Positions 33,304-47,760 are shown, numbered from the stretch's first letter. The stretch is 64,000 bases of DNA from Daphnia pulex (GCF_021134715.1 NC_060021.1:3844001-3908000), one strand, 5' to 3'. The notes: generated by a model from the sequence alone, not told the origin. A program made the numbers and translations.

Positions 33304-36300
33304 CTATTCATGGTCTTCCTGAGATTGTGGATTTTTCTTCTTTTTTAGGTGGGTGTGACAGGCCAATAACCTTGCTCCAATTGCCTTATCGATTTGGGTG
33401 GTTGATAGAACAGCCATAGTCGTAACGCTCCCTTTTTCATCCTCGATTGAAAATGCCTCGCCCCATGCTGCTTGCATGAAATCTAATAAATAAAATTGTT
33501 ATTTATAATACATCGTAAATCTCTATAAACTTGTTTGGTTTCTTACTGTGAATAGCCTCTTGGTTTTGTCCGGAATTTTCGGTTTTGGAATAGCGTCAGG
33601 AATTCCTGGACTTTTTCTGCCTGACAGTGACATATTTGCCAGTTGCTCAGGTGAAAATAAATTTTCCAAGATGACAGTAACTGCGCGATTCCGAGAAAAC
33701 TCTGTCTGACCACTAGACTTCAAGATTGTTTTCACTTTTTTAGGCACAGATTCGCAGATGAAAACTTCTCCCCATAGTTTTACCTACACTAACAATAAGC
33801 ATTTAAGAAATAAAGCCCTTTTACTATTTTTTTTTAATCTATTACCAATTTTGCACCGATGTGGCAAGAACTTGACGATGGACTACTTAAATATTGCGAT
33901 GGAACACCAAAACCTGGAGGTTGTACATTTAGTTGACTGTGCACTGCTGGTGATGATATGATCTCAACGAGAATTTTCATTCCCTCAAGTGTTTCCTTCA
34001 TCTCTATAAATATATCAGGTCATTTATTCACACGCTAAATTTGAAAATATATAAATTATACCTCGGACAAGAACTATCGGCTCTTCTTTCTCCAAACCTT
34101 CAATTTTTTCTCTTAGCTCGATATTTTCAAATTCTTTAGATGCAATGGTATTGAAGTCAGTAACCTTTTCTTCTAAAACCCGATTTTTTTCCCTCAATGA
34201 TTCATTTTCCTGAATAAATCACAAGGAAGGAAATTGTTAAGTGAATAGAAAGGAATTGTCATGACAAAAATAAATATAATAACGCACTTACTTTTTTTAG
34301 TTCTTCAATAATAATATCTTTGCAATCAAGATTTGGAACATTGTCACTACCAGAAGGCAGATCACTCGAGTTTTCTTTCTCACTTATGATGAAAATCTTG
34401 ATCTTGATCTTGAACTTGATCCTTATGAACCTTTGTTTCTTTTTGATGTTCATTACTAGGAGACACATCTGCTACCTGCCTTGATTGTGATGAAGTTGAG
34501 TGTATACTTCCAAAAAAGTCATCATCCTTTTCCTTTTCTTCTTCAGAAGTTTGAGTCTATTAAACAATCAAGTGAGAATGTAAAATTATTTTGGCAGATA
34601 ATTAAAGTGGATCAAATTTACCAGAACTTTCAGGGTATTCTGATTTTCTTTTTTTACCCTGTTTTTCTGGCACCAGTGATTCAATAGCCTTTTGTTGGAA
34701 TGGAACTGCCGAGGGAACTGCTGCCTTTGGTTTAGCCAGAGAAGTTGATTTTGACTTGACAGGCACTGTTTTCTGTTTGACTGCAGAAACCTCTTTTGAT
34801 TGTTGAACAGAAGGAACGTTAACAGACTGTCTTGGACTTTTCATTATTCCTGGTGTGGGACACTTTGATGTTGGATAACTGTTTGTTCTTTTTCCTACAG
34901 TTGTCTTCAACAACTCTTTGCCATGAAGTTCTAGTAGAAGCTTGTTCCTTTCAGCTGAAATTTCTTTCGAACTCTCTGTAAATTGTGACAAAAACCAAAC
35001 AATAGTAAAGAGTAGGAAATTGTTGATGTAAATGTCATACCAGAAAAGCAGTTTACAACACCAGACTTAAAAATGTGCTTCTATCACCATCAGTGAAATC
35101 CTTCGAATAACTAAAAAGGTTCCACTCCGTCTTGGAGGTAGAATTCCATCTATGTTTGAAGAAAGGGGTTGATGTTTTAAAGAATCAGTTACTGTAACAA
35201 TACTTCTAACATTTACCTAAAGGCAACCGCCTTTTTACTTGCTATCCAGGAATTAAGCAGAGTTTCACAGTCTTCTTTAGTTTCACTTATTGGTAAAGGA
35301 AGTTTCGGTCTGAAAAACGAACTAGGAGATGTTATAAAAACTCCATCAGAAGCAGTGACCAGAATATAAAGTCCAGAAGGGTTGTTTTGAACTATTGTTG
35401 GTCATCTTTGAAACAAATTGCTTAATATGACTAAAAAAGCACATAAGGTCTTGGACAGGATTCGTCGTGCTTGACTTACGAATGCTGTAAGACTTGGGCG
35501 GGAAAAAGATCACACCATCATAGATGTTGCCAAGTGTAAACTAATAAATCAACATGTAAAACTGTGGTGAAAATGTGTGTTTTTTTCAGTATTTAAAATC
35601 ATCTGTCAATTCATAATAAGTCAAGTCAAGTAGAAAAAATATGGAAGAAAGATATATTTCATGGAAAAAATCTTCGATACATGTATTTCTGTAGTCCTCG
35701 AAACATTTTAATTGACCACATATTTGAAACAAACACACAGTACACAGACTGATGATGAGTGAGTGATTTGCAAGTAAAAACCTCATCATCTTGAGTATCA
35801 GAAATAGCAGAATCGTCAGAATAACTGTCATATTGATCTTGAAGTATGCTGAGTATGCTTGATGTTGCTGAGGTTCGATGTTGCTGGCATTGACTGCCGA
35901 ATAATAATTTTCAATCTATTTCGAAAAGTAAAAACCATATTTATTATACTTTAAAATAAACTTTGTGCAAAATGTATAATGCCTCACTTGTGTCTTCACT
36001 GAAAACCTCCCCATGGTTTAATTGAACCACTTGAGACACTGGATTACCATCTCTATTTTGGTAAAATAGGTTTTTGAAGGACTGCAGCATATGATTATCA
36101 GTGATTATTATTGGAAATCCGTTTTCTCATTTAATGATAATTACCTCAGAGTTTGAACTTGTTGAAGGTTGTGGAGACCGAATCACCGACGATGACGCTA
36201 GCAAATGTGTTGGTGGGCTGGCAAGGGCGTCACAATTTGACTGCAACAACTCATTTGCTGCAATCACTCTTAACTCTTTTACTTTTTCCTCCATTAACAA

Positions 36301-36378
36301 TTCATTTTTTATTCGTCTTTTAACGGTTTTCTTATGTAAAAGACCGGTGTCACAGGCATTTCTTTTAGACGTATTCAC
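33304..36378 (-). pseudogene. BEN-domain protein gene, copy 4 (disrupted)
   Basis: Coiled-coil exons are in good frame (REKNRVLEEKVTDFN), but one base is missing in the BEN exon near 33563, so the end of the domain is read in another frame. A GATCAA-type repeat near 34395-34425 has expanded and changes the frame of the acidic exon. The 3' flank is fused to foreign sequence at 33114, about 190 bp past the stop codon. Confidence 0.8.
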
Positions 36379-37048
36379 GCTTTAAAAAACTCAAATATTA
36401 GATGATGACATATGAAAGTGAAAAAATTTGCAGACGAGATTTATGTGCTGTTTCACATTTCAAACAATGGTGCCAGGTTATAAGGGCGTATATATATAAA
36501 AAGGTTGTTAGTAAGTCCCTTCAAATATTTAAAATTCTTTCTTTCTTTCTTTTTTTTAAATTTTATATAAAAATATCCGTCTACGATGATTATAAAGACC
36601 TAAGTTTCTATTATCAACTATGTATGTGTATATATTATTCACTCGACCAAATAAAAATATATAGATACATCACGATAGCTAACGGTCAGTTGCCAATCGG
36701 CTAAAATTTTCGTATATGGAAAATCGAAATATGATTAGCTTTTTCTCTGCTATAACATAACTGTGTTTGCACAACTCACATATCTAAGCTAAACGAAGTA
36801 ATGAAGCGGCTAAACAACTATAAGCTATCCAATTTCATACTTAAAATAGCTCTAGCTTACATATGTTAAGGTAATTCTAGATAGGGATAGCTAAACTGAT
36901 CTAACTAAAAACTCCCCTATCTAGGACTAGCTAGTAGATAGCTGGTAGCTAATTTGGGCAGCGAGCATTTTCGTACGGGAAGGAATATGGCCCTTGCAAA
37001 AATGCAGAATATGCATCTGATTGACAGTCTTTCTAAAAAATACTCATC

Positions 37049-37107
37049 TGTTTCCACCTAGAATCGAACTGAGGTCCTTGAGCGTGTTAGACCGAAACTA
37101 TGGAAAC
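37049..37107 (-). tRNA. tRNA-Val-like fragment, T5 (D arm deleted)
   Basis: Acceptor ends, anticodon loop CTAACAC and T arm remain, but 14 nt covering most of the D arm and A box are missing, leaving 59 nt. Non-functional. Confidence 0.7.
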
Positions 37108-37203
37108 TTACTGTCAACACTGAATTTTTCTGAAATTTGTACAAAATACTAACGATGGTCTCCTAACATCTAAATTAAATCTACAATATTTGCAAATATG
37201 TAA

Positions 37204-37276
37204 CGCCCAACAGGGGGCTCGAACCCCCGACCCTGAGATTAAGAGTCTCATGCTCTACCGACTGAGCTAGCCAAGC
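37204..37276 (-). tRNA. tRNA-Lys(CTT), T5
   Basis: 73 nt; acceptor GCTTGGC still pairs by wobble; anticodon CTT and both boxes normal. Confidence 0.85.
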
Positions 37277-37494
37277 CTGAATTTAGGGTTTATTCCAATG
37301 TTATCAATCAAGTTTTAATTGGCCACATTTTGTACTGTCCACTAGCCGTGAACGAAGTTTTATGATTATTGTTTGGTTCTTTGTGGGGAGTTCACAGTTG
37401 CCTTATACTTCTAATCGTCTAGATGAGATACACTACTATTAATATTTTTTGTTTTCTTTTCCTCGGATATTATTTATTCCCATAGCGTTTCTGA

Positions 37495-37568
37495 TGCTTC
37501 CACCTAGGAACGAACTGAGGATTTTCAGCTTGTGAAGACGACGTGATAGCCTCTTCACTATGGCATAC
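37495..37568 (-). tRNA. Val/Thr-like tRNA relic, T5
   Basis: Same relic; the loop has changed to TTCACAA and the A box to GAAGAGGCTATCACG. Confidence 0.45.
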
Positions 37569-37987
37569 CGGAAGTCAACTGCAAGATTTTATTAGTGTTG
37601 GCCTTAGTAAAAATGTAATGTTTTCTTTCCTAATGGGTGTCGTTAGCCAATCAGCATGCATCTGTGTCGCAATTGGCTTGCGCGTTCGGCTGCTATCATA
37701 GATTCCCCTATGGTGTTTATGGATTTCTTCCTTCTTCCAGTGCAATGAGCCAGTGACGCGAGCCAGTGGAGAAAAGAGTTTTAATATATGCCACATCAGT
37801 AGGGAAAAGGAATTTAGGTACATATGATGTGCTCGCTTTGCAACATAATTAGAGAGGTTGCTTTGATATAGTGATAGAGAATGCTTAATGTACCACTATA
37901 CAAGGTCACTAAGTGGTAATACTGGTCGATTTTTTGTAATTTAAAAAGATGTGACAATACGAAAGTGATGACGTTCACTTATATCAA

Positions 37988-38059
37988 GTGATGGTGGTAT
38001 AGTGGTAAGCATAGTTGCCTTCCAAGCAAATGACCCGAGTTCGATTCTCGGCTATCGTT
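37988..38059 (+). tRNA. tRNA-Gly(TCC)-like, T5
   Basis: 72 nt; loop CTTCCAA, acceptor pairs throughout with wobble; the anticodon stem has one mismatch (GCAAA). Confidence 0.79.
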
Positions 38060-38508
38060 ATTTAGCTATTATTGATAGTTCTTAGCAGACTAGTCAACCT
38101 ACGGAGTTGAAGTAAATTTCCAAAAATGATACTTTTTAGGTAAAAATATAGTTGTTCATTTCTTTTTCGCTCACACATGAATAATTGACAAGATAACTCC
38201 TTATAAGTCATATCTTGCATTGGCGTTGAAGAAAAATCAAAAATACTGCTTTGATGAGCTGGGAAACACCACTTCAATGAATTTGAATTTGATATCTTTA
38301 CTGTTTCGCTTATTCAAAGCGATTTATTCTTACAGGATATGTGAATCAATGTCCAATACACCATTAAAAGTTAATTGAATCAATGAATTCATAAAATCAT
38401 CCGTGATGTTTATGAAATAGAAACAAGAAGAACAGCACAGCACAGCACAGCAGCTGCACAAAAATGTATTTTTTGCTTTCCTAATGGGTGTCGTTAGCCA
38501 ATTAGCAT

Positions 38509-38582
38509 GCCTCTGTAGCGCAATCGACTAGCGCGTTCGGCTGTTAACCGGAAGGCTGGTTGTTCGATCCCACCCAGGGGCT
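38509..38582 (+). tRNA. tRNA-Asn(GTT)-like, T5
   Basis: 74 nt, loop CTGTTAA; changes in the A box (TAGCGCAATCGACTAGCG), T stem (TTGTTCG) and discriminator (T). Confidence 0.8.
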
Positions 38583-39091
38583 CATGGTGATTGAAATCTA
38601 TTGCTCTATTTTAAACTCTTATTCTCATGACTTTATACCCGACTAAAGCTTGCATTGTAGAGTGCACACTCACGATATGGCTTCTTTAGCTGATGATTGT
38701 TGAATCTACTGAACATTTGCAGCGTAGGGTGCACACGCATCATGTTCATTTTCTTGTGGAGCTACTGTTCCAGGTTCAGGTGTAATCTATCATAGATTCC
38801 CCTTTGCTGATGTTTATGGACTTCTTCCCCATCCAGCGCAAGTCATTTCCCACATTCCTAAAACCAAAGGGCATTGTCGATTGGCTAAAGAAGAAAGTCT
38901 CTTAAGGGCTATATCACCTGCACAACAACCGCAGTCGCCATTGATCCCCCTTGTCTGTTGAATTCTTCCGGATACAGCATTGCGAATATTTTCAGATTGT
39001 CAGATTGTAGATTTGATTCACAAGGAATATGGCCTTTGCAAAATTGCAAAATATGCATCTGATTGATAGTCTTTCTAAAAAAATACTTACC

Positions 39092-39164
39092 CGTTTCCAC
39101 CAAGGATCAAACTGAGGTCCTTCAGCGTGTTAAGCCGACGTGATAACCACTACACTATGGAAAC
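39092..39164 (-). tRNA. tRNA-Val-like, second cassette, T5
   Basis: 73 nt with good A box (TAGTGTAGTGGTTATCACG), anticodon loop CTTAACAC region and altered B box TTTGATC. Acceptor GTTTCC/GGAAAC pairs fully. Confidence 0.68.
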
Positions 39165-39260
39165 TTCATGCCAATAAACAATTTTTCTGAAATAGCTACA
39201 AAATAATAACGATGGTCTCCCAACATCTAAATTAAATCTACAATATTTGCAAATATGTAA

Positions 39261-39333
39261 CGCCCATCGGGGGGCTCGAACCCTCGACTCTAAGATTAAG
39301 AGTCCCATGTTCTTCCGACTGAGCTAGCCAGGC
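39261..39333 (-). tRNA. tRNA-Lys(CTT)-like, second cassette, T5
   Basis: 73 nt, anticodon CTT; T-stem change (CGAGGGTTCGAGCCCCC) and the D arm TAGCTCAGTCGGAAGAAC. Confidence 0.74.
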
Positions 39334-41283
39334 TTACATTTATGTTCTATTCCAATGTCATCTACCTAGTTTTATTGACGATGGGATTTTTTTTCAACCA
39401 ATAGGAATCGTGGAAAATGAAAATGGTCAGTAATGATGAATTAATCATTATCCAAGCTAAAACTGGTAGATTTACATTATGGCAAATGTAACGAACGATG
39501 GTTTGCATCGTTTTTATGCTTTAAACATGAACCAATGTGACATTCTTATCTTTTATTTGCTTTTTAAAAAGTAAACGTCGGTTTGAAAAAATTTTCAGCA
39601 TTTCAACATTTAAAACATAGATGGCACCATTTTCTAAGTAAACAATAGTAACTAGACTGAATTGTAAGTTTTAAACGGTGGAAACAAGCTTTGTAAAGTG
39701 GAACATTTTACTACTTTCGGTCCTGGCTATGATGAGTCAGAGAAAGGGGATTGGAAAGGCTGGATCCATTCGGCTACAGAGGGATATATAGCCAGTATGT
39801 AGGCCGTGATGGTAATAGGCCATTCTTTCATTACAGGACTTTCTGAAAATGAAACATTTCCTAAAGTTCTTAACACTGTATTCAACTAAACTTAAGCTAA
39901 CTTTAAATGACGAAGGTGCCCAAGGGGCTTTATTAAGGACATGCTGAGAATCTATTTCGTGTTGTACTGCGATACCCTTGCAATAAAATTCTAGTTTTTA
40001 TAACTGTGTCTGACTTCGACCGATCTAATAATTTCACTGTTTTCTCGACCCGTTTTATTACCATCCCTTGCTTTTGAAACTCAACTGAAGCATTGGTCAG
40101 GCGAGAATATATTAATTCCTGATGACGCGTACTATGAGACAGAAACAAGTATATACAAGTAAAAGACAGTCTAGACAAATATTATTTCTTTCATTTAGCC
40201 TATTTTTTCCACAGTATAGTTTCACTGAGTCGTAAATGAAAATTACATATATTCTTTTGACTTTTGTAGTCAATAAACTTGACCGGCCCAAATATCTTGA
40301 ATCGTTCTTCAAAGTTAGCGCGACTTTGTGCTCATCGAAAACGCCTTACAGTACAATATGCTACTCTCTAGAACTCATTCTACGACGCTATATTGAATAT
40401 AAAAACGAAAAGTTAACAACAAACTTTCTTCATTAAAACATTGGAAAATTAAACAAAGCAAAAGAAGGTTTTATGTTGTAATATATATTTTAGAATCATG
40501 GGAGCTTCACTAAGGCCATAGACATTCTTAAAAATGAAGAAAAATTGTCTTTAGCATTCTCTTGACCTTAACATTTTCGAAAGAGAAATTGGTGAATTTT
40601 CAAAAGATTCTCCAATCGTACATCACAATACATTTTATTAGTGAGTGCAATGTTCTATTCCTCGAAAGAATCCAACGTCATGTTTCTTGCTCTTTTGATT
40701 TTTTTTTCAATTAGATCACCAATTTAAATGTAAACACAAACTTCGTCATTAAGATCTTCCAAAATGTCGTAATCTCCCTATGAGATTTCTGACTTATCAC
40801 TGTCTGAAATTACATTATTAAGAAAATAAAAAACTTCACAAATGCATTTTCTTTTTTCGTTTATTGTTCAATTTTCTTTAAAAAAAATGAAAAATTCCTG
40901 ATGGACGTGCCTTCAGTTACACTGTGAGAAGGAATTAATCCTTAAATTCTGCAATAATTTCTTAACTCAAAATAGATTTAATTACTACTTACTACTTTAC
41001 TACTAATACTACTGCATATCTTCACCAACGTTGATCAAAATGGACCACAGAATTTCTATCTGGTTCTTGATCTTGATCGCAGATCATCACTCGTTCACGA
41101 TCAGCAAAAAGGGATCAAACAAAACAAGATATTTATGGAATCGGGGGTTCCACACGCAGCTCCCTGCTCCCTATACTTGCAACATATGGGTCGTATCTCC
41201 CTCATCAAAAAATTTCATCCATGGAAAACCCTTCGTTAAATCTTTCGAGTCAAACTCAAAACTCATCTGTTTAGGCTCGTATA

Positions 41284-42090
41284 GGGGAGAGTGGGGCGAC
41301 TGGCTCACTCTTTTTTCTCTTAGCTTCCATTCCATTATTTTCTAACGGATTTAGATCCAAAGAGAATCCTTCCTGCTCTAAATGGTGATTTTTTCAATCC
41401 GATCTAAATAAATTAAGACTAGGTTATTGCCGATTTAAAAAAAAAAAAAGAGAGCAAACCCGCCCCAGATACTTGCTCACTTGCTCACACCACCAGGGTG
41501 TCTCGGCCCCTGTATTTCTTACGGAAAAACCGTTGACTGACAGTAGAAACTTAAAATTTAAAAAAAAAAACAATAATGCAACTCCCCAACGGAATATCAA
41601 TTAAAAAATAAGTATGTTAGTTGACTAAAAACACGAAAAAAGTCGAACACAAATAATTTTACTGCTATCATATGCAATTTTATGTGAGCAAAAAGCCCCG
41701 ACACTGTGTGGCCGATGCGCTCCCAACAAAGGGGTCTTAGTATATTATTGAATATCTCTTATTTAAACTATTGTGAATATTAAACAAACTAAACAGGCTT
41801 AAAGAAGAGATAACGAAGAGTATTTTCCATATTATTTTATAATTTTAAAGTAATCGGGAAAGCCGATACTTGATTCGAAAGTCAAAGTAGGACGACCCAA
41901 TTTTAAGATGAAAAATTGATTTTACTTTTCATTCCTTAACCATTCGTCGTACTACCATGAAATTTGGTTTTAAGATGCGCATTACTAACATCTACATCTC
42001 CTAATTTTTTAAATATTTTATTGCAATTCTAACGCATCAAGAAATCAATTGAGCCTACCGACCCGAACGCCAGATCGTCCCACTCTCCCC
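41284..42090. mobile_element. TA-flanked inverted-repeat element (T5)
   Basis: Same element at the homologous site, with small indels in the A runs. Confidence 0.75.
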
Positions 42091-42318
42091 TACCCAATTT
42101 ACGATGGTATTTACCGCTTTTGATCAACAGTTTTGAGAAAAATTCACATGGAAAATGTGATACAAGCTCTTGGTTATATTCTCTGTTTTTTAGCGATGAG
42201 TTGAGGATTAGTACGAGTTCACTGGAAATAAAAGAAAAATGTTTTTTTAAAAATACGATTTGACATTTCCCACCCCTAAAATTTGTTTTATCCATTTGAT
42301 CTGCTATCATATGTGTAT

Positions 42319-42390
42319 GACTGCGTGGCGCAACGGTAGTGCGTCTGACTCCAGATCAGAAGGTTGCGTGTTCAAATCACGTCGTGTTCA
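42319..42390 (+). tRNA. tRNA-Trp(CCA), T5
   Basis: Same as T4 but with a D-stem change (GGTAGTGCG) and the same acceptor mismatch. Confidence 0.83.
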
Positions 42391-44827
42391 TTAGTTTTAA
42401 AAAATTAATAAAAAATTATTTTAACGGTTCAGATTTTAAACATGGGAACGTTTATCCAAATATAATAAAAGAACAAGCTTTTGGGGGAGGAGCCTGTGTC
42501 TGTCACGGATAATGTGTCAACACAGGCTCCTCCCCCAAAAGCTTTTATTATATATGGAACTTGCCCAAACATGCCAAAACAAATCACCATCAGATGTCGT
42601 CGCCGTGATGACGCAATCTTTGATGACGCAACAACCAGCATCACAACCAGATGTCTATAGCATCGCAGTGATGACGAAATCTTCAATAAGGTAGTCACTG
42701 GGCAGATTCCCACGATAAAATCTATTACGGACAGATGATTAAGCTACAGAAAAGCGAATAGCAAAACAGTCCGACTTTACGCAGGACAAAAGTTCCCCGG
42801 ATTTGACTGGGGACTCGTTAAAAGTATAATTAAACATAAGGAATGCGAATTAGTTTTAGAGGAACTTGTTGTGTTTTTTAATTTGATATTAATTTTCATG
42901 TACACTAGATTTCTTTTCCCCACGAAATACAATAGTGAAAGCATTCCTTATGATTGATAATATATTATATGCAACAATAAAATGACAAAATAATAATGTA
43001 AAAATACAGTTATAATTTTCTAGAACACGATTCCATAATTAAAGCTGTCATGGAAGTATATACAGGCTGGTTTTCCCTGTCCCTCTTTCTTTCTCTTCTT
43101 TTCTCCGTTCATTTCACGGAAATATTCGAAAATATCAGATACCAGAAATTGGATAAGCAATGCTATATCCTAAACGCCAATACACATAAAAACAGGTTAT
43201 ACTTTTCATGCAAATGCAGAGACTGGCAGCTAAAATGTTGTAAAAATTCAAAAGGGCTATTCTTCTAAAAATATTCTTAATTTCCCTATGAATAGTTTTC
43301 GGTGGAGAAGCTACAAGTTATCACGCCTTTTGTTTAATTTATATCCAATAAAAACCGTTTTTGCACCACAATGCCCAGCAAAAGGATCTCTTGAAAGAGG
43401 AAAATTCTGATTTGCTCGATTCGTCAACTCCCTAAACCGGGAAGCTTTTTTGGGGAGTTTTTAAAGCCTTATCTTCCCATTTTTGTTGGTCTACCTGTCT
43501 ATTACATATTGGTTGGCCCTTGGAAGTCACAGCCGGAAATCAAAACGTATGCTGTAACGATCTACGTAAGTGAAAACAAGTTTATCTTATATGTTGTTAA
43601 AAAGTATCGATTATAGATTTTGTTGATCACGTGAATGCATCATGAACATTAGTAGCACCTCCTTTTCAAATAATTTCTTTAATTCTATATTCTTCCGGAG
43701 TTTTTAAAAGCCAGCTAAATGAGACTCAAGAGCATCTTGTGCAAGATTTTGTAGGCGGTAATTGAATAGCGGTTAGAGAACCCTACCGGGAACTAAAGAG
43801 TTAATGCTTGTCTTATACTTGCCCATCCAATTTTGTCTATTTAAACATAATTGTTCTATCAGGCTCGCACGAATGCAATGATATGTAAAGCAAAATGTAC
43901 CCTTTTCAAAAACATAGCTTTTGAAACTCACTTCACTACATTTTTCTATTTCATTCACTAATGCACGTAATTCCAATTACTTTGTAATCAAGGAAATATT
44001 TTATTTCATAGAAATAGGTTCAAAGTAAGCGGTGGGTTAACATCCATATAAGCTCCGTTTTAGTTAGCTGTTGGTTAACACCACGCGCCCGAGCAGAATC
44101 TTTCTGTCCAAGAACCATTTAGTTTGGAAAAAAATAGGAAAAAAATGAATATTTTAACTGTTGGGAAACCGTTCACTTTTGCGTTTTTATTGATGTGAAA
44201 AAGACGAATAAAATTTTGAAAGTTTAATGGCAAATGTGGTAATAAATACTTTAAGATATTAACATACACTCGTTCAAAAGAGGGCTACTTAGCGCTACTT
44301 ATACCATGCGTAACGGAAAGCGCAACTTATAAGTTGAGGTACGCTTCTTACGAAGTAACTGATAGTAACCTTCGCAACCGCCGATTATTGTTAGATGGGC
44401 AGCTTGTTCAACGGTTTTTGACAAAAAAAAATTTTGTTTGGGAAGCAGAAACGCTGTGCACTAACCACTACACCGATACATATGACTAATTTTACTAACT
44501 CTACTTTGGTTTTTCCATTAACTACAGAAATGCAGATGCACCTTAGCCCTCTCGTCTTTGTAAAACATGTACATTATATAGATTTCAAAAATGCCAACTT
44601 AGAATGCTTTCCCGCGTATTTTCCAAGACAAAACTACTTTACTGTTTTTCTTCGACCGTTTCTCAGCGCACACACTCGTTTCATGTATGAAAAAGATAGT
44701 AGTTATGCACTATACTATCCAAACAGAAAACAAATCAATTCAAACAAATTTTATTACTTATTCATGTGTACATTTAAACATGTTTAAAAACACATAAAAA
44801 GTAAATTATGTTTTTTTATTGTATGCC

Positions 44828-47550
44828 TTAATGCCACTCTTGATTTTCATCTCCAAGATTTGGTTTACCCTGAGGTCTTCGCGGGAACACTTGGATTTTA
44901 GCAGTAACACTGGTTATTTGCCACTTTTCAATAAATTCGGACAGATTTGAAACAAGATAAATACCGTTGTCAGAGGAGAGGTAGGGTTTCACAATACAGG
45001 TTATAAACAAAGAAATTTTCGACCAAAGATTACTGAGCGTGAATAATTGATATCATCATGCAAGAAATCTGTACATACTATAATTTCACCATTAGACATT
45101 GCACACACATTGTCTGGTTTTCGGTTAATTAATTTATTCGGTTAAAATTAAAAAAAAACTAACTTTTTGGGACATTTTCCACCTTTGTGAAGATATTGAA
45201 TGGGGGTACATGCATTTCACCTTCTTTTAGCTTCCAACAGAAGCCGAACTTTTTTGTCAATTATTACGCCCGAAGCAGTTGTTGGAAGCTGATATTTCAT
45301 TTTTTCTACTAGCCTGTTACGAATCTGTTCTATTGGCAAATTTCCGCTTCTTAACGCCCTACGAAAAAAAAAATAGAAAACTTTCGTATTGAAATGCGCT
45401 TATTTTCTCCACGCCGCATTTGTACTTGGCGACATCCTGGGTTATGTGATTAATTTGGGGGCTCACAAAGCGACAAGGGATATCCCTTTCTGATAGTCCT
45501 ACCTCCTACGGCATACATATTTAAAATCTGTTGAGCCTTAATAGTATTCGATTGAGGAACTGGTTGAGACTCAAAAGATCCCAAGAGTAACATTGAAAAT
45601 TGAAGCATCACGATGTGGTCAAGGTCAAAACCAGGTAGAATCCCTTCAAATACCGGGTAAAGGTGGTAGAACAGAAATTGCCTCTTAACATGCATTTTAT
45701 AGTTGCCACAACCACTCAAGTTCTCCACGTGCCTGTCAAAATCATTTACCTTCCAAGATTTGTAAACAGCGATTCGAGTATTAACCTCAGCTAGTTCCGT
45801 CTTGTTTAATTTCCCTTCACTTGGCACGGAAGCAAACCCAACTAATCTACGACCAAAGGCTCCTTCAATCATTGTATGCATGGGGTCTATGACAAATCCT
45901 GTTACCATGGGGAAATTAAGGCGAACGAAACGACTAATAAGATTGGGATCAAGATGGTCATCATCAGAAAAATCATTCACGTGATAGCTTAGGAAATCAA
46001 CGTCATTTCGCAGGGGAGCATTAACATTCCGCATTACGATTACTTTACTATCGCCGAATTTTTCACCCTTTTGAATACAACGATCGCAAGCCCAGTATCC
46101 CGAGTGCCCTTTAGACTGCTTCAGATAAGAGTGCATTGGGGTGTCGGAAATAACGCAACGAAGGGAGGCAGTGAAGAATCGTTTGCTTTGCAAACTAGAT
46201 TCTTCAGTTTCAGGAGAAAGACGAATAAATTCGTCGATTGTTGGGTTTAGAAAACTATCAATATCATTGGGCTTGCCTTCGCCACAATAAAATCCAATAA
46301 TAAAGGGAGATGTCTCTTCAAGTTCTCTTGTACCTTCATTAGATTCCGAGTTCGGTCGAATGGAATGAATTCTCCCAAGTATAGGAGTGACGAAAGCAGC
46401 ATCTTTGGCCCGAAATGGTTTTTATTCATCAATAAAGACATCTACTTCATAGTGAGGCAAATCATGTTCCAGAACTGGGCTACGATTTTTAGTTAATAAT
46501 GGTTTTTGGGCTAAGTTTGCTGTAAAAAGTGGGTCAAATGCTTCAATCTGGCAATAATAAAAAATTAATTGTATTATTAGGAGCAAGAATATTTTAGGCA
46601 ATACAATAAAACGTACTCTTTTCATGATCAGCAGATGCTGGTTCATCAACATATACGTTGACAAATTGAAACAAATCAGCATCGCGGTATACGATGCCAG
46701 GAGATGTTCCGCTAAGAGCGCTTTCTAAACCGAAATGTAAATATTTGTCATCGCCGACCGGACTTGCTGGAGGCAGTTTTGGGGATGATTGTTGTTGGTC
46801 ATTTGATGGCCAATCAAATCCATCAATTTTTATTAATTCTTTAGCTGTATTTGGTAATGTAGAATAGTTTTCTTCTGGTTCATATAGTTTCAATAGCATC
46901 AAGAGATATGTCATGTCGCTATGATTTTGATTTGTATAAACTGCAAAATGTTGCAATAAGGCAAGCAGAGGCAGATTTCGTTTTTGATACGACTGAGTAC
47001 CATTAATTGGACTTAAATCGTTTTCCCCAGTTTCAGAGTCAGTTTCAGAGTCTTGTACATCGTTTTCAATGGTTGGCTCGCGAACCTTTTGAATATAATT
47101 GAATGTGAGAATTTAATACGGGTTCAAAACAATATGCAAGTTGCATCTTACTGAGTCTGTCCAATCTAGTATTGGTGTGTTCTGGTGGGATTCTACTTCA
47201 TTCTCATCTTCGGGAAGAGTCAACTGCAAGAGATCGATGGTGAGATGCTAAATAAGTGACTAGATAACTTGTACTGATTGACTCACTAATTCTGCAGCAC
47301 TCTGGGTGACATTCCTGTCGGAAATTGCTTTATAGAGACCATATTTTTTCACTAAATCCTTGCAATTTTTAATAATATTCCAATTTTTTGTAGGAACTCC
47401 TTTTGATACCCAGAGAGCCATGAATTCATTGGCCTTCCGTTTGAGTTTAGATTAGTAACTTGGCCCTAAATCTTTTAAAGGCCGTTTTCTGTGTCGGCAT
47501 GAATATCCACCAGCAATTAAGATATTTTCAATTTCCGAATCAGTATACAT
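44828..47550 (-). pseudogene. CACTA superfamily transposase, copy 2
   Basis: Almost base-for-base the same as copy 1, including the exon-1 nonsense codon and the shared in-frame TAA. One visible coding difference changes HIMML to HIVML in the long exon (45450-46193). The near identity shows that copies 1 and 2 separated only recently. Confidence 0.82.
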
Positions 47551-47760
47551 CCTGACTAATTAATAAATAACATTATTTTGGAGTATTAGGTATTTCAGAT
47601 ATAATTTATTGCTTGAGTCTATTACCTAAATTTATGCAATTGAAAAAGAAAAACAAGTTGTTTTGTTTACGAAAAATACTTTACCAATCGATTACGTATC
47701 GATTACTTGTAACAAAACAATTTGATAATTACATTATTTGCTCTTGGAAGATATTTAGGA

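Larger units (their letters stand above)
20416..36343. repeat. Tandem array unit T4 (long form, ~15.9 kb)
   Basis: Starts like the short units but, after the tRNA cassette (about 23241), continues into an extra block with a second Val/Lys pair, tRNA-Trp and a CACTA transposase, before rejoining the BEN gene at about 33114. It is about 1 kb longer than T5, mostly through an 801-bp inserted element at 28029-28829, a 55-bp duplication at 21413 and retention of the mini tRNA-Leu segment. Confidence 0.94.
33114..36979. mobile_element. BEN element copy 4, left end missing
   Basis: The right end is normal (CGTACGGG ending 36979). On the left, homology to copies 1-3 begins at GTCTTTGTATTTTCATC, so the ~360 bp of left terminal and subterminal sequence are absent and are replaced by the end of a plus-strand gene fragment. 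Without a left terminus this copy should not be mobile. Confidence 0.82.

Noticed and set aside
45802-45984. Plus-strand ORFs opposite the transposase exons (also at 30865 and 60485)
   Set aside because: Antisense shadows of the conserved transposase exon; the minus-strand frame holds all the family motifs.
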